Positions 1 to 10,027 of a DNA stretch of 64,000 nucleotides are shown piece after piece. Each line of letters opens with the position of its first letter. The first letter of the stretch is position 1. Under the pieces are notes generated by a model. The model did no database searches, had not been told where the DNA came from, and saw only the letters and a program-made list of their open reading frames with translations. Source of the stretch: Gammaproteobacteria bacterium (GTDB lineage Bacteria > Pseudomonadota > Gammaproteobacteria > Arenicellales > Arenicellaceae); NCBI GenBank assembly GCA_013002025.1, contig JABDKW010000001.1:1-64000 (forward strand). Reading direction: 5' to 3'. Both the position numbers and the translations under genes were made by a program.

Positions 1-167
1 GTGCCTGTGAGCTGCCGGACGGCGTTGAGATGGTCATGCCTGGCGACAACATCAAAATGAATGTTGAGCTGATTGCCCCGATTGCGATGGAAGACGGTTT
101 GCGCTTCGCGATTCGTGAAGGTGGCCGTACGGTTGGCGCGGGTGTTGTGAGCAAGATTAACGATTAG
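1..167 (+). CDS. tuf: Elongation factor Tu, C-terminal end (partial)
   Basis: The window opens inside a reading frame (first full codon at base 3) that encodes the last 54 residues of EF-Tu and stops at TAG 165-167. The tail contains [20 protein letters not shown] and ends [10 protein letters not shown], typical of the EF-Tu C-terminal beta-barrel domain 3. EF-Tu delivers aminoacyl-tRNA to the ribosome. Its place directly upstream of rpsJ is the usual proteobacterial str-to-S10 junction. The 5' part lies outside the window. Confidence 0.97.
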   Translation, partial: ACELPDGVEMVMPGDNIKMNVELIAPIAMEDGLRFAIREGGRTVGAGVVSKIND

Positions 168-176
168 CACGGCACC

Positions 177-277
177 TTTTGTCCTGACTCTGCGTTGCTG
201 GTGTTATTTGAATATGCTCACGTACTACATGTACGCTCCGCTTTTCAAAAACACCAGCGCCTTGATTCAGAACAAAA
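177..277. repeat. Imperfect palindromic intergenic element (REP/MITE-like)
   Basis: The 173-bp gap between tuf and rpsJ holds a long imperfect inverted repeat. The outer arms begin TTTTGTCCTGA (177) and end TTCAGAACAAAA (277). Inner arms GCTGGTGTT (197-205) and AACACCAGC (250-258) match perfectly, and inside them TTTGAA pairs with TTCAAA around a core ACGTACTACATGTACG. The transcript could fold into one long hairpin of about 100 nt. The layout resembles dispersed palindromic intergenic repeats of gammaproteobacteria. No T-run follows, so it is not a classical terminator. No second full copy was seen in this window. Confidence 0.7.
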
Positions 278-340
278 TTTACTCGCGCTAAGGACATAGA
301 TTGAAATAGAAGCAGTATTAAATAGGTTAATAGGTTAACT

Positions 341-658
341 ATGAGCGTCGAAAATCAAAAAATTCGTATTCGACTGAAAGCGTTTGATCATCGCATGATC
401 GACCGTTCGGCCCAGGAAATTGTGGAAACTGCCAAGCGCACTGGCGCGATGGTGTGTGGCCCCATTCCGCTGCCGACCCGAATTGAGCGTCTGACTCTGT
501 TGCGTTCACCGCACGTGAATAAAAAGGCGCGAGATCAGTTCGAGGTGCGCACGCACAAACGAATCGTCGATATCGTTGAGCCGACCGACAAGACTGTAGA
601 CGCGTTGATGCGACTCGATCTGGCGGCCGGCGTTGATGTCGAAATCAAGGTTAACTAA
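341..658 (+). CDS. rpsJ: 30S ribosomal protein S10
   Basis: First gene of the S10 operon, 105 aa (family about 103). The N-terminus has the conserved [14 protein letters not shown] block and the middle carries [23 protein letters not shown], the loop region reaching into the 30S head. S10 is also NusE, the partner of NusB and NusG in antitermination. It is preceded by the palindromic element after tuf, so whether the operon starts here or reads through from tuf cannot be settled from sequence. A 45-nt gap leads to rplC. Confidence 0.98.
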   Translation: MSVENQKIRIRLKAFDHRMIDRSAQEIVETAKRTGAMVCGPIPLPTRIERLTLLRSPHVNKKARDQFEVRTHKRIVDIVEPTDKTVDALMRLDLAAGVDVEIKVN

Positions 659-703
659 ACCTTTAAACCCAACGAACACCAACAAACAAGAGTTGATAGA
701 AAA

Positions 704-1417
704 ATGTCACTTGGATTAATTGGACAAAAAGTAGGCATGACGAGGGTCTTCCAGGAAGACGGTCGCTCAGTGCCCGTCACGGTGGTGGAGGTTTCTCCCA
801 ACCGTGTAACTCAGGTCAAAACGATTGAAACCGATGGCTACGAGGCTGTGCAGCTCGCTGCTGGGCATCGTAAAGCGTCCCGCGTTAGCAAAGCGATGGC
901 AGGTCACTACGCCAAAGCAAACGTTGCGCCCGGTTCGCGGCTGGTCGAATTTCGTGTCGCCGCTGACAGCGTAGAGCTGCCCGCCGCACCGGTTGCAGAA
1001 GTGGCCGAAGGTGAAGAGGTCGAAGGCGAAACCGCTGAGCAAGCCACCACCGGACTGCAAGTTGGCTCCGAAGTTAGTGTGAGCCTGTTTGAAGCCGGCC
1101 AGAAGGTCGATGTGCAAGGTACCACAATCGGTAAAGGTTTTGCCGGTGGTATCAAGCGTTGGGGCTTTGGCGGCCTGCGTGCCACGCATGGGGTATCGGT
1201 TTCGCATCGTTCGCTGGGGTCGACTGGCCAATGCCAGGACCCGGGCAAGGTGTTCAAGGGTAAAAAAATGGGTGGCCACATGGGTGCCCGTAAACGTACT
1301 CAACAAGGTCTGGAAGTTGTGCGTGTTGACGCAGATCGTAACGTCATTCTGGTAAAGGGCTCAGTGCCTGGTTCCAAGGGTGGCAGCGTTGTGATCAAAC
1401 CTTCTGTAAAGGCATAG
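704..1417 (+). CDS. rplC: 50S ribosomal protein L3 with an acidic insertion
   Basis: Early-assembly 50S protein near the peptidyl-transferase centre. The 237 aa are longer than the usual 205-215. The N-terminal barrel ([17 protein letters not shown]) and the C-terminal core ([26 protein letters not shown]) are normal. The extra length is a Glu/Ala/Val-rich stretch at about residues 88-117, between conserved FRVAADS and [10 protein letters not shown]. The insertion is in frame and the downstream core is intact, so this is not a frameshift. rplD follows after 15 nt. Confidence 0.97.
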   Translation: MSLGLIGQKVGMTRVFQEDGRSVPVTVVEVSPNRVTQVKTIETDGYEAVQLAAGHRKASRVSKAMAGHYAKANVAPGSRLVEFRVAADSVELPAAPVAEVAEGEEVEGETAEQATTGLQVGSEVSVSLFEAGQKVDVQGTTIGKGFAGGIKRWGFGGLRATHGVSVSHRSLGSTGQCQDPGKVFKGKKMGGHMGARKRTQQGLEVVRVDADRNVILVKGSVPGSKGGSVVIKPSVKA

Positions 1418-1432
1418 AGTCAGGTCAATATC

Positions 1433-2035
1433 ATGGAACTTAAACAACATAACGGGTCAGCTTTGAGCGTGTCAGAAGCCGTATTTGGCGCTGATTACAA
1501 TGAAGCGTTGATTCATCAGGCAGTGGTGTCTTATCAGGCTGGTGCTCGTCAGGGTACTCGTGGCCAGAAGAACCGTTCAGCTGTATCCGGTGGTGGTGCC
1601 AAGCCCTGGCGTCAAAAAGGCACGGGTCGTGCCCGTGCTGGTACCTCACGCAGCCCAATCTGGCGCGGCGGCGGCAAAACTTTCCCAGCCACTACACAAG
1701 ACTTTTCACAGAAGATGAATCGCAAAGCCTATCGCTCTGCTATTCGCTCAATTTTGTCTGAATTGGTGCGCCAGGATCGATTGATCGTGTCCGACGACTT
1801 CAGCGTATCCGAGCCCAAAACCAAACATGTGGTTGCCAAGTTGCACGATCTGGGTGTGGATGATGTATTGGTCATCACCCATGAGTTCGATGAGAAGCTG
1901 GCGCTGGCGTCACGCAATCTGTACCACGTTGGCATTCTGGAAGCAGACGAAATCAACCCGCTTAGCTTGATTGGTTTTGAGAAAGTGGTCATGACATCAG
2001 CCGCAGTTAAACAGGTTGAGGAGAAATTAGCATGA
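1433..2035 (+). CDS. rplD: 50S ribosomal protein L4
   Basis: 200 aa, the family length. Residues about 38-90 form the Gly/Arg-rich extended loop ([32 protein letters not shown]) that reaches into the exit tunnel. In E. coli L4 represses its own operon through the S10 leader; I do not recognise that leader structure here. The stop overlaps the rplW start as ATGA, implying translational coupling. Confidence 0.98.
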   Translation: MELKQHNGSALSVSEAVFGADYNEALIHQAVVSYQAGARQGTRGQKNRSAVSGGGAKPWRQKGTGRARAGTSRSPIWRGGGKTFPATTQDFSQKMNRKAYRSAIRSILSELVRQDRLIVSDDFSVSEPKTKHVVAKLHDLGVDDVLVITHEFDEKLALASRNLYHVGILEADEINPLSLIGFEKVVMTSAAVKQVEEKLA

Positions 2036-2364
2036 ACGGCGGATCAAAATACACCGGTTCAACTCTGAGCAAAGACGCCTTGTTTCAGGTGTTAATTGCA
2101 CCAGTAGTAACTGAAAAAAGCACTCGTGTTGCTGAGCAGGGCGGTCAGGTGGTGTTTCAAGTGGCCAACAGCGCCACGCGCCATGACGTTAAGGCAGCCA
2201 TCGAGCAGGCGTTTGATGTGGAAGTGGCGTCGGTCAAAATTCTTACCGTGAAAGGCAAAACTAAACGCTTCGGTCGTTCATTGGGGCGTCGCAGTGACAA
2301 CAAAAAAGCCTATATCCGCCTCAAAGATGGCAGCGATATAGACTTCGCCGAATTTCAGGCATAG
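2032..2364 (+). CDS. rplW: 50S ribosomal protein L23
   Basis: 110 aa. L23 lines the tunnel exit and is the docking site for trigger factor and SRP. Recognisable blocks are [10 protein letters not shown] near residue 23, and [17 protein letters not shown] with [10 protein letters not shown] in the second half. About 13 residues ([13 protein letters not shown]) precede the usual start of homology; the 4-nt ATGA overlap with rplD supports this long start. rplB follows after 24 nt. Confidence 0.96.
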   Translation: MNGGSKYTGSTLSKDALFQVLIAPVVTEKSTRVAEQGGQVVFQVANSATRHDVKAAIEQAFDVEVASVKILTVKGKTKRFGRSLGRRSDNKKAYIRLKDGSDIDFAEFQA

Positions 2365-2388
2365 CACGACAATATTTAGGTAACTATC

Positions 2389-3213
2389 ATGGCATTGGTA
2401 AAACTAAAACCTACCTCCCCGGGCCGTCGCGGCACGGTACGAGTGGTCAATCACGACCTGCACAAAGGCGATGGCTATAAGCCGTTGTTGGAGTCCAAGC
2501 GTGCGATTAACGGTCGTAACAACGCTGGTCGGATCACCGTTCGGCATCGTGGTGGCGGTCATAAACGCAAGTATCGTGTGGTTGATTTCCGTCGTAACAA
2601 AGATGCCATTCCGGCCAAGGTCGAGCGTCTTGAATATGATCCTAACCGCAGCGCGCACCTGGCGTTATTGTGTTACGCCGACGGCGAGCGTAGTTACATG
2701 TTAGCGCCCAAAGGGTTGCGCGCTGGCGACAGCGTGATTTCCGGAATCGATGCGCCTATCGCAGTCGGTAATTGCCTGCCATTGCGAAACATTCCGGTGG
2801 GTTCGGTGATTCATAACATTGAACTAAAGCCCGGTAAAGGCGGCCAATTGGCGCGCTCAGCCGGCGCCGCGGTGCAGTACGTCGGCCGTGAAGGAAAGTA
2901 TGCGCAAGTTCGGTTGCGTTCTGGCGAGATGCGTAAAGTATTGCTGGAATGCAGAGCCACGCTGGGCGAAGTCGGTAATTCCGAGCATTCGCTGCGTAAG
3001 CTGGGTAAAGCCGGTGCCAAGCGCTGGCGTGGCATCCGGCCCACCGTCCGCGGTGTGGCCATGAACCCGGTTGATCACCCGCATGGTGGTGGTGAAGGCC
3101 GTACCTCCGGTGGTCGTCATCCGGTATCGCCGACTGGCGTACCAACCAAGGGCTACCGTACCCGACACAATAAACGTAGCGATTCGATGATTATTCGTCG
3201 TCGCAAGAAATAA
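2389..3213 (+). CDS. rplB: 50S ribosomal protein L2
   Basis: 274 aa, the normal length. L2 binds 23S rRNA domain IV and helps subunit association and peptidyl transfer. The C-terminal signature [19 protein letters not shown] contains the conserved His of the peptidyl-transferase region, and the tail ends in basic [12 protein letters not shown]. It is followed 19 nt later by rpsS. Confidence 0.98.
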   Translation: MALVKLKPTSPGRRGTVRVVNHDLHKGDGYKPLLESKRAINGRNNAGRITVRHRGGGHKRKYRVVDFRRNKDAIPAKVERLEYDPNRSAHLALLCYADGERSYMLAPKGLRAGDSVISGIDAPIAVGNCLPLRNIPVGSVIHNIELKPGKGGQLARSAGAAVQYVGREGKYAQVRLRSGEMRKVLLECRATLGEVGNSEHSLRKLGKAGAKRWRGIRPTVRGVAMNPVDHPHGGGEGRTSGGRHPVSPTGVPTKGYRTRHNKRSDSMIIRRRKK

Positions 3214-3232
3214 CCGCTGAGAGAGACAGTAA

Positions 3233-3505
3233 ATGGCACGTTCTATTAAAAAAGGCCCTTTCGTGGATCACCACCTGTGGGCGAAAGTTGAAAAAGCCAA
3301 CGAGATCAATGATCGCAAACCGATCAAGACCTGGTCGCGTCGCAGCATGATTATGCCCGAGTTTGTCGGCCTCACCATTGCGGTGCACAACGGTCGCCAA
3401 CACGTACCGGTTCTGATTTCAGAAAATATGGTCGGGCACAAGTTGGGTGAGTTTTCACCTACACGCACGTTTAAAGGCCACGTTGCGGACAAGAAAGGCC
3501 GTTAG
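3233..3505 (+). CDS. rpsS: 30S ribosomal protein S19
   Basis: 90 aa with the near-invariant start [15 protein letters not shown] and the signature [20 protein letters not shown], followed by [23 protein letters not shown]19 sits in the 30S head, pairs with S13 and contacts the A-site finger. Third-quarter member of the S10 operon, 26 nt before rplV. Confidence 0.98.
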   Translation: MARSIKKGPFVDHHLWAKVEKANEINDRKPIKTWSRRSMIMPEFVGLTIAVHNGRQHVPVLISENMVGHKLGEFSPTRTFKGHVADKKGR

Positions 3506-3531
3506 GCTGGACAGGTAAATAGGTAATCGAA

Positions 3532-3891
3532 ATGCTAGTAAAAGCCACTGCAAAAAACGTTCGAATTTCGCCGCAAAAGGCACGCCTCGCTGTGGATCAA
3601 ATCCGCGGTAAGTCAGTCTCGCGCGCGCTGGAAATTCTGTCTTTCGGTGAAACCAAAGCAGCTACCCTGGTGCTGAAAACTTTGGAATCGGCGATCGCTA
3701 ATGCTGAACACAATGAAAGCGCCGACATCGATGAGTTGATCGTTGCCAAGTGCTTCGTTGATGAAGGTCCGACCATGAAGCGGATGCGCGCACGCGCCAA
3801 AGGTCGCGGCGCCGGAATCTTGAAACGCTCTAGCCATATTACCGTTGCGGTCAGCGATGAAGCGCTCGCAGCAAATATAGGAGGCCAGTAA
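3532..3891 (+). CDS. rplV: 50S ribosomal protein L22
   Basis: 119 aa, slightly longer than the 110-aa E. coli protein because of a C-terminal extension ([11 protein letters not shown]). The core [16 protein letters not shown], the [11 protein letters not shown] block and the beta-hairpin [19 protein letters not shown] that forms part of the exit-tunnel constriction are intact. The stop overlaps the rpsC start by one base (TAATG). Confidence 0.97.
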   Translation: MLVKATAKNVRISPQKARLAVDQIRGKSVSRALEILSFGETKAATLVLKTLESAIANAEHNESADIDELIVAKCFVDEGPTMKRMRARAKGRGAGILKRSSHITVAVSDEALAANIGGQ

Positions 3892-4565
3892 TGGGTCAGA
3901 AAGTACAACCAAACGGCATGCGTCTGGGCATTGTTAAAGACTTCAATGCCAAGTGGTACGCCGATAAAACAGAATACTCCAAGTTCCTGATTCAAGATCT
4001 GCAGGTGCGTGAGTTTCTGGAAAAGAAATTGAAAAACGCTGCGGTCAGCGACATCACCATTGAGCGACCGGCGCAAAATATTAATGTGATCATTCACACG
4101 GCCCGGCCCGGTATTGTGATTGGTAAGAAGGGCGAAGATATTGATCGCATGCGTAAACAAATAGCGGCCATGACCGGCTTGCCGACCCAGGTGTCTGTGG
4201 AAGAAATTCGCAAACCTGAAGTCGATTCAAAACTGGTTGCCGAAGGCATTTGCCAGCAACTGGAAAAGCGCGTGATGTTCCGGCGTGCCATGAAGCGGGC
4301 GGTGAGCTCGGCCATGCGTGCCGGCGCTCAAGGCGTAAAGGTGATGATCTCAGGCCGATTAAACGGTGCTGAAATCGCCCGTTCTGAGTGGTATCGCGAA
4401 GGTCGTGTGCCCTTGCATACCCTGCGTGCCGATATTGATTACGCCACCAGCGAAGCCCTCACAACTTACGGCATCATCGGTGTCAAAGTGTGGATCTTCA
4501 AAGGCGAAATTTATCAACCCGTTAATGCTGTAGCCGGCGATGATGCGGCTGCTGCTACCAGCTAA
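3891..4565 (+). CDS. rpsC: 30S ribosomal protein S3
   Basis: 224 aa. S3 lies at the mRNA entry channel and contributes helicase activity. The start [13 protein letters not shown] is family-typical. The KH type-2 domain is visible around residues 62-85 with the GKKG loop ([15 protein letters not shown]). The C-terminal domain has [22 protein letters not shown]. An inverted GCCACT/AGTGGC pair lies in the 43-nt gap before rplP. Confidence 0.98.
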   Translation: MGQKVQPNGMRLGIVKDFNAKWYADKTEYSKFLIQDLQVREFLEKKLKNAAVSDITIERPAQNINVIIHTARPGIVIGKKGEDIDRMRKQIAAMTGLPTQVSVEEIRKPEVDSKLVAEGICQQLEKRVMFRRAMKRAVSSAMRAGAQGVKVMISGRLNGAEIARSEWYREGRVPLHTLRADIDYATSEALTTYGIIGVKVWIFKGEIYQPVNAVAGDDAAAATS

Positions 4566-4608
4566 CGCCACTAACGCTCAGCAATAGTGGCTTACAAGGT
4601 TTAAAGAA

Positions 4609-5022
4609 ATGTTATTACCCAAAAGAACTAAATTCCGCAAAGCGCACAAAGGGCGTAATCGCGGCTTAGCGCATACCGGTAACAAGGTGAGCTTTGGCGA
4701 ATTCGGCCTGCAATCAACAACTCGCGGTCGTATGACTTCGCGCCAGATTGAAGCAGCCCGACGAACCATTACCCGTCACATCAAACGTGGTGGCCGTGTA
4801 TGGATTCGCGTATTCCCAGACAAACCCATATCAAAAAAGCCATTGGAAGTGCGGATGGGTAAAGGTAAGGGTAATCCCGAGTATTGGGTGATGGAAGTTA
4901 AGCCGGGTCAGATGTTGTATGAATTACAGGGTGTCAGCGAAGAGCTGGCCCGTGAAGCATTCGAGTTGGCGGCAGCGAAACTGCCCTTTAAGTGTAAATT
5001 TGTGACGCGCCATTTCGGTTAG
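4609..5022 (+). CDS. rplP: 50S ribosomal protein L16
   Basis: 137 aa, family length. L16 organises the A-site tRNA-binding region of the 50S subunit. Signatures are [19 protein letters not shown] at the start, the FGEFGLQ block, and [31 protein letters not shown], of which the middle arginines are modified in some bacteria. rpmC follows after 24 nt. Confidence 0.98.
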   Translation: MLLPKRTKFRKAHKGRNRGLAHTGNKVSFGEFGLQSTTRGRMTSRQIEAARRTITRHIKRGGRVWIRVFPDKPISKKPLEVRMGKGKGNPEYWVMEVKPGQMLYELQGVSEELAREAFELAAAKLPFKCKFVTRHFG

Positions 5023-5046
5023 TCCGGGCGCAATTGAGAATTAATC

Positions 5047-5253
5047 ATGGCTACTGAATCAAAAGCAGCTGCATTGCGCGGCAAATCAGCGACCGAGCTG
5101 AACGATGAACTGGTTGCATTGCGCGAAGAGGAATTCAAATTGCGCATGCAGCGAGGCACCGGTCAATTACGCAACACAGCGCGATTTCAACAGATTCGCC
5201 GCGAAGTTGCCCGTATCAAGACGGTCCTTAATGAACAGGCTAAATCAGCTTAA
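5047..5253 (+). CDS. rpmC: 50S ribosomal protein L29
   Basis: 68 aa, two-helix protein at the tunnel exit next to L23. The typical [13 protein letters not shown] helix, the [15 protein letters not shown] turn and the second helix [18 protein letters not shown] are all present. The few extra N-terminal residues (MATESKAAA) are a small variation on the family. Confidence 0.97.
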   Translation: MATESKAAALRGKSATELNDELVALREEEFKLRMQRGTGQLRNTARFQQIRREVARIKTVLNEQAKSA

Positions 5254-5299
5254 TAAAGTTTAAAACTTTGAAAGCATAGCAATAGACGAGAAATTAGAA

Positions 5300-5581
5300 A
5301 TGACTGAAAACACTGCCAGCGCCATGACTGAAGGCGCCCGTACCGTAGAAGGTAAAGTGGTCAGCAATAAAGCTGAAAAAACCATCTCCGTGATGGTTGA
5401 ACGCCGCGTTAAGCACCCCCTGTACGGAAAGTATATTCGCAAATCAACCAAGTTTCTGGCCCACGACGAGAGCAACGAGTGTGGTGAAGGTGACACGGTG
5501 TTGATTGAAGAATGTCGGCCTCTGTCGAAAAACAAATCATGGCGTCTGGTTAAAGTGGTCGAAAAAGCGATTGTTGTTTAA
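5300..5581 (+). CDS. rpsQ: 30S ribosomal protein S17
   Basis: 93 aa OB-fold primary 16S rRNA binder. The core [29 protein letters not shown] and the [30 protein letters not shown] block are diagnostic. About 10 residues at the N-terminus ([10 protein letters not shown]) exceed the E. coli protein; an internal ATG at residue 9 is an alternative start. Last gene of the classical S10 operon; 66 nt separate it from rplN. Confidence 0.96.
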   Translation: MTENTASAMTEGARTVEGKVVSNKAEKTISVMVERRVKHPLYGKYIRKSTKFLAHDESNECGEGDTVLIEECRPLSKNKSWRLVKVVEKAIVV

Positions 5582-5647
5582 CAGCGCGACCATTTTCTAA
5601 CGTCATTAATTGAATAGAACAGCACTGAATAGAATTGGAGTAACCCG

Positions 5648-6016
5648 ATGATTCAAATGCAAAGTATTTTGGAAGTAGCCGATAACAGCGGTGCACGTAA
5701 AGTGATGTGTATCAAAGTATTGGGTGGATCCAAACGCCGTTACGCTGGTATTGGCGACGTCATCAAAGTAAGCGTTAAAGAGGCCCTGCCAAATTCCCGG
5801 GTCAAAAAAGGCGCGGTCTATGATGCCGTCATCGTGCGTACCCGCAAAGGCGTGCGTCGTCCAGACGGTTCCCTGATCCGTTTTGATAAAAATGCGGCGG
5901 TTATTCTAAATGCTTCCAAGCAACCGCTGGGCACACGTATTTTCGGCCCGGTAACCCGCGAACTCCGTGGTGATAATTTCATGAAAATTATCTCACTGGC
6001 ACCGGAAGTACTGTAA
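5648..6016 (+). CDS. rplN: 50S ribosomal protein L14
   Basis: 122 aa. L14 contacts 16S helix 14 at an intersubunit bridge and is the target of the silencing factor RsfS. It begins [28 protein letters not shown] and ends [13 protein letters not shown]...[10 protein letters not shown], both highly conserved. This is the first gene of the classical spc operon; a GGAG ribosome-binding site lies at 5637-5640. I could not define a convincing spc promoter in the 66-nt gap. Confidence 0.98.
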   Translation: MIQMQSILEVADNSGARKVMCIKVLGGSKRRYAGIGDVIKVSVKEALPNSRVKKGAVYDAVIVRTRKGVRRPDGSLIRFDKNAAVILNASKQPLGTRIFGPVTRELRGDNFMKIISLAPEVL

Positions 6017-6087
6017 CACCCGGATTTTCGGCTTATCGAATTTCAGGTAATTAACGAGTCCACAACGATTTAATTGGGTTTAAGACT

Positions 6088-6402
6088 GTGAACAAGATCA
6101 AAAAAGGCGACCAGGTGATTGTGATCACCGGGCGCGATAAAGGTAAAACCGGCGAAGTACTGCAAGTGCTGGCTGACGGCCGTGCGCTGGTTAACGATGT
6201 GAATCTGGTAAAGAAACACACCAAGCCAAATCCGATGGCTGGTGTGACAGGTGGCATTCTGTCAAAAGAGGCACCTATCCAGCTTTCCAACGTTGCCATT
6301 CTTAATCCTGCCACTAACAAAGCGGACAAGGTGCGCATTGAAGGGGCTGGTAAAGACAAACACCGTGTATATAAATCAGACGGTAATAAGGTCGACGCGT
6401 AA
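6088..6402 (+). CDS. rplX: 50S ribosomal protein L24
   Basis: 104 aa, GTG start. L24 starts 50S assembly. The KOW motif is at residues 4-31 ([23 protein letters not shown]), followed by [12 protein letters not shown]. The upstream 71-nt gap has no long open frame in phase with an ATG, so GTG at 6088 is the likely initiator. Confidence 0.97.
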   Translation: MNKIKKGDQVIVITGRDKGKTGEVLQVLADGRALVNDVNLVKKHTKPNPMAGVTGGILSKEAPIQLSNVAILNPATNKADKVRIEGAGKDKHRVYKSDGNKVDA

Positions 6403-6436
6403 GCGCCGCCTGTTGAATTAATAAAGAGACAAGATC

Positions 6437-6979
6437 ATGACCAGATTGCAAGAACATTACGTACAGAATGTAGTTCCTAAATTGCAAGAACAGTTCAATT
6501 TCAAGAGCGCTATGCAAGTGCCTCGCATTACCAAGATCAGTATTAACATGGGTTTGGGTGAAGCGGTTGGAAACAAGAAAATTATCGAAAGCGCAGTGGC
6601 TGACCTGGAAGCAATTGCCGGTCAAAAACCGGTGGTCACGCTGGCGCGAAAATCCGTTGCGGGCTTCAAAATCCGTGATGGCTGGCCGATCGGTGCCAAA
6701 GTTAATCTGCGCCGTGATCGCATGTATGAATTCCTGGATCGCCTGATTTCCATTGCGATTCCGCGGATTCGTGACTTTCGTGGCTTAAACCTTAAGTCTT
6801 TCGATGGCCGTGGTAACTATACGTTTGGTCTTAAAGAGCAAATCGTGTTCCCGGAAATTGACTATGACAAAGTGGATGCATTACGCGGTATGGATGTGAC
6901 CATCACCACCAATGCCGCCAACAACGAGGAAGCGGAAGCGTTGTTACGTGGCTTCAATTTTCCTCTGAAAACCAAATAA
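6437..6979 (+). CDS. rplE: 50S ribosomal protein L5
   Basis: 180 aa. L5 binds 5S rRNA with L18 and forms bridge B1b with S13. Family blocks seen are [55 protein letters not shown], and [21 protein letters not shown]. It is evenly spaced (34 nt on each side) between rplX and rpsN. Confidence 0.98.
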   Translation: MTRLQEHYVQNVVPKLQEQFNFKSAMQVPRITKISINMGLGEAVGNKKIIESAVADLEAIAGQKPVVTLARKSVAGFKIRDGWPIGAKVNLRRDRMYEFLDRLISIAIPRIRDFRGLNLKSFDGRGNYTFGLKEQIVFPEIDYDKVDALRGMDVTITTNAANNEEAEALLRGFNFPLKTK

Positions 6980-7013
6980 CGAATCGACTAACTCGAGTAA
7001 CTAGAGAAGCATT

Positions 7014-7319
7014 ATGGCTAAGAAATCAATGGTGGCCCGCGAGGCGAAACGCGCCAAGCTCAATAACCGCCTGCAAGCGCGGCGCGATGAGCTTAAAGCA
7101 ATCGTTAGCGATCAAGAGGCGGAGTATGACGACAAGTGGGAAGCGATGCTGGCCTTGCAGAAGTTGCCGCGCGATTCCGGCCGTACTCGCCAGCGTAATC
7201 GTTGCGCTTTGACCGGTCGACCGCATGGTTACTATCGTAAATTCGGTTTGAGTCGCAATAAATTGCGTGAAGTAATCTTAAAAGGCCAGGCGCCGGGTGT
7301 GGTTAAGGCAAGCTGGTAA
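7014..7319 (+). CDS. rpsN: 30S ribosomal protein S14 (zinc-free form)
   Basis: 101 aa, the long form. It lacks the two CxxC zinc pairs of the short paralogue and has only one cysteine, in [29 protein letters not shown]14 assembles into the 30S head. The N-terminal helix [16 protein letters not shown] is typical of proteobacterial S14. Confidence 0.98.
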   Translation: MAKKSMVAREAKRAKLNNRLQARRDELKAIVSDQEAEYDDKWEAMLALQKLPRDSGRTRQRNRCALTGRPHGYYRKFGLSRNKLREVILKGQAPGVVKASW

Positions 7320-7382
7320 GCACCAGCAAATAATTGCCTAGAGACACATTCAGACAACAGATATTAGAAACGGTATAGCAAC

Positions 7383-7775
7383 ATGATGACAGACCCAATC
7401 GCGGATTTATTGACACGTATCCGCAACGCGCACCACGCTGAAAAAATCGCTTTGACCATGCCTGGTTCAAAGATCAAATCAGCGATCGCCAAGGTATTAC
7501 AGGACGAAGGATATATTGAAGGTTTTGAAGCCGGAGAAGACGGCGGCAAACCCTCATTGACTATCCAGCTCAAGTATTACGAAGGTGAGCCTGTGATTGA
7601 GAAGCTGCAACGCGTCAGCAAGCCCGGCTTGCGCGTATATAAAAGCGCGGAAGAACTGCCCAAAGTAAACGGTGGTCTTGGTATTGCAATAATCTCGACC
7701 AGTAAAGGCATCATGACTGATCGCGCAGCACGCAGTGCTGGCGTCGGCGGTGAAGTGCTGTGCAGCGTTACCTAA
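7383..7775 (+). CDS. rpsH: 30S ribosomal protein S8
   Basis: 130 aa. S8 binds 16S helix 21 and, in E. coli, represses the spc operon. It begins with tandem ATGs (7383 and 7386); the homologous sequence starts [14 protein letters not shown]. The C-terminal signature [20 protein letters not shown] is intact. Confidence 0.97.
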   Translation: MMTDPIADLLTRIRNAHHAEKIALTMPGSKIKSAIAKVLQDEGYIEGFEAGEDGGKPSLTIQLKYYEGEPVIEKLQRVSKPGLRVYKSAEELPKVNGGLGIAIISTSKGIMTDRAARSAGVGGEVLCSVT

Positions 7776-7859
7776 GCTCAGCAGACGTTGCAAATTAAAC
7801 GAAGTTAAATTAGCAATTAAATTAAGTAAGCCGCAAGGCTGCATTAATAGAGAATTAAA

Positions 7860-8393
7860 ATGTCCAGAATAGCAAATGCGCCAATTGATCTACCGCAAGG
7901 CGTCGAAGTGTCTTTCGACGGTCAGTTGGTCAAAGTAAAAGGCGCCAAAGGCGAACTCGAGTGGAACGCCCATGAATTGGTTTCCGTTAAGCAGGAAGAT
8001 GCGCAAATACGGGTATCGGCTAACGACGAAAGCAAGCACGCGGTTGCGCTCGCTGGCACCACCCGAGCGCTGGTAAACAACATGGTTACCGGTGTTACTG
8101 AAGGCTGGGAAAAGAAGCTTAGCATTATCGGTGTTGGTTATCGTGCTCAGGCACAGGGTCAGAAATTGAATCTGACGTTGGGTTTTTCGCACCCGGTCGT
8201 TTATGAAGTACCGGAAGGTATAAAGGTGGAAACGCCGAGTAATACCGAAATCACGGTAACGGGCATCGATCGACAAAAAGTCGGACAGGTGGCTGCTGAA
8301 ATTCGCGCTTATCGCAAACCCGAGCCATACAAAGGTAAAGGTGTTCGCTATGTTGATGAGTATGTGTTGCGTAAGCAGGCCAAGAAAAAATAG
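7860..8393 (+). CDS. rplF: 50S ribosomal protein L6
   Basis: 177 aa with the two repeated L6 domains. The first begins [21 protein letters not shown]; the second contains [19 protein letters not shown] and ends [26 protein letters not shown]6 binds 23S helix 97 near the factor-binding site. The 84-nt gap before it is A/T-rich without a clear hairpin; rplR follows 14 nt after. Confidence 0.98.
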   Translation: MSRIANAPIDLPQGVEVSFDGQLVKVKGAKGELEWNAHELVSVKQEDAQIRVSANDESKHAVALAGTTRALVNNMVTGVTEGWEKKLSIIGVGYRAQAQGQKLNLTLGFSHPVVYEVPEGIKVETPSNTEITVTGIDRQKVGQVAAEIRAYRKPEPYKGKGVRYVDEYVLRKQAKKK

Positions 8394-8407
8394 GTAGGAA
8401 ATTCAAG

Positions 8408-8764
8408 ATGAAAGATAAGAAACAATCCCGCTTGCGTCGCGCTAAAAAACTGCGCGCCAAAATCAGTCGTCAAGGTGTTACCCGATTGAGTGTGCATCGC
8501 ACTGCGCAACATATTTATGCGCAGGTAATTGATGCCAGTGGTGGCAAAGTATTGGCGGCTTCATCCACATTGGATGCCGGCGTTAAAAAGGCGGTAAAAA
8601 ACACCAGCAACTGCGATGCAGCGGCTGAAGTGGGTAAACAAATCGCTGAGCTTGCTAAAAAGGCAGGCGTTGAACAGGTTGCATTCGATAGATCCGGTTT
8701 TCGTTATCACGGCCGGGTGAAAGCATTGGCGGACGCCGCGCGTGAAGCCGGCCTCAAGCTGTAA
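8408..8764 (+). CDS. rplR: 50S ribosomal protein L18
   Basis: 118 aa 5S rRNA-binding protein. The basic N-terminus [18 protein letters not shown] is followed by [17 protein letters not shown] and the C-terminal [26 protein letters not shown], the strongest family signature. Spaced 38 nt from rpsE. Confidence 0.98.
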   Translation: MKDKKQSRLRRAKKLRAKISRQGVTRLSVHRTAQHIYAQVIDASGGKVLAASSTLDAGVKKAVKNTSNCDAAAEVGKQIAELAKKAGVEQVAFDRSGFRYHGRVKALADAAREAGLKL

Positions 8765-8802
8765 ACACTGGGCGTTATTCGTCAGGTATTCGGAGAAAAG
8801 TA

Positions 8803-9324
8803 ATGGCAGGTCCAAAAAGAAATAATCGTAACGATCGTGAGCCGGTAGATGAAAGTCTGGAGCAATTGATCAACGTGCGTCGTGTTGCCAAAGTTGTAAA
8901 AGGCGGCCGCATTTTCGGCTTCTCGGCATTGACTGTTGTCGGTGACGGCAATGGCAGTGTTGGAATTGGCCGCGGTAAATCGAAAGAGGTACCGTTGGCG
9001 GTCTCCAAAGCAATGGAAGCGGGTCGACGTGAAATGAAAAAAGTTCACTTGGTCAATGGCACATTGCAATATCCAGTGGTATCAACTCACGCCGGTTCAA
9101 CGGTGGTAATGCGTCCGGCATCGGAAGGTACTGGCATCATTGCAGGTGGTACCATGCGTGCTGTTTTCGAAGCGGCCGGCGTCAAAGACGTGCTTGCCAA
9201 GTGCATTGGATCAACCAATCCGGTAAACGTGGTTCGCGCAACAATTAAGGGCTTACAGTCTGTACACAGCCCTGAATCGGTAGCCGCCAAGCGTGGCAAA
9301 TCCGTGAAAGAAATCACCTCCTGA
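8803..9324 (+). CDS. rpsE: 30S ribosomal protein S5
   Basis: 173 aa. S5 lines the mRNA entry site and affects decoding accuracy. The double-stranded-RNA-binding-like N-terminal domain holds [30 protein letters not shown]. The C-terminal domain has [27 protein letters not shown] with [16 protein letters not shown]. Normal length and no anomaly. Confidence 0.98.
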   Translation: MAGPKRNNRNDREPVDESLEQLINVRRVAKVVKGGRIFGFSALTVVGDGNGSVGIGRGKSKEVPLAVSKAMEAGRREMKKVHLVNGTLQYPVVSTHAGSTVVMRPASEGTGIIAGGTMRAVFEAAGVKDVLAKCIGSTNPVNVVRATIKGLQSVHSPESVAAKRGKSVKEITS

Positions 9325-9343
9325 TTAGTGGGGTAGAAATAAA

Positions 9344-9535
9344 ATGGCTAATGCAAAGAAAATTAAAGTAACGCTGGTCAAAAGCATGTTTGGTCGCGGC
9401 AAAAAACATCTGGCTTGTGTAAAGGGCCTGGGTTTGCGCCGTATGCACCACACTGTGGAAGTCATCGATACTCCCCAAAACCGCGGCATGATAAACAAGG
9501 TGTCATACCTGTTGAAAACCGAGGAAGTGAACTAA
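9344..9535 (+). CDS. rpmD: 50S ribosomal protein L30
   Basis: 63 aa, short bacterial form. Diagnostic segment [32 protein letters not shown], then [13 protein letters not shown]. Its TAA overlaps the rplO ATG by one base (TAATG), an arrangement that favours reinitiation by the same ribosome. Confidence 0.97.
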   Translation: MANAKKIKVTLVKSMFGRGKKHLACVKGLGLRRMHHTVEVIDTPQNRGMINKVSYLLKTEEVN

Positions 9536-9972
9536 TGCGATTAAATACTATAAAACCTGCTGCGGGCGCCAAGCATGCTCGTAAGCGTGTTGGCCGAGGT
9601 ATTGGCTCGGGCACCGGCAAAACAGCCGGTCGCGGTCACAAAGGTCAGAAATCCCGTACTGGCGGTAAAATCCAAATTGGTTTTGAAGGCGGCCAGATGC
9701 CGATCCAACGCCGCTTGCCAAAACGCGGCTTCCGCTCCGCTATGGCCAAGAACATGGCTGAAATCCGCCTGCATGAGTTGGCGCTTATCGAAGGCGATGT
9801 AGCTGATTTGGCGGCCCTGCGAAAAGCTGGCCTGATTAATGCCAACCATCTGCGTGCCAAAGTGGTGTTGTCAGGGGAGTTGAGCAAATCAGTTACCCTG
9901 CGTGGCGTAGGCGCTACCAAGGGTGCCCGCGCTGCCATTGAAGCCGCTGGCGGCAAGGTTGAAGAAGCCTGA
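9535..9972 (+). CDS. rplO: 50S ribosomal protein L15
   Basis: 145 aa counted from the ATG at 9535. The frame is open further upstream to 9415, but homology starts [22 protein letters not shown], so the internal ATG is the real start. Gly/Lys-rich N-terminus ([21 protein letters not shown]) and the [15 protein letters not shown] block identify L15, which contacts 23S rRNA widely during late 50S assembly. Confidence 0.97.
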   Translation: MRLNTIKPAAGAKHARKRVGRGIGSGTGKTAGRGHKGQKSRTGGKIQIGFEGGQMPIQRRLPKRGFRSAMAKNMAEIRLHELALIEGDVADLAALRKAGLINANHLRAKVVLSGELSKSVTLRGVGATKGARAAIEAAGGKVEEA

Positions 9973-10027
9973 TCGCGATCAGTAATTCACGTAGCGACAA
10001 TCGCAAGATAATTGACGTAATAGAGTA

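Noticed and set aside
767-1306. Long minus-strand open frame opposite rplC
   Set aside because: Lies entirely inside a highly conserved L3 gene and shows no family similarity; a shadow of the codon bias.
5611-5635. TGAATAGAA direct repeat as an spc promoter
   Set aside because: TAGAAT fits a -10 box but no -35 match lies at a suitable distance; only a weak suggestion.
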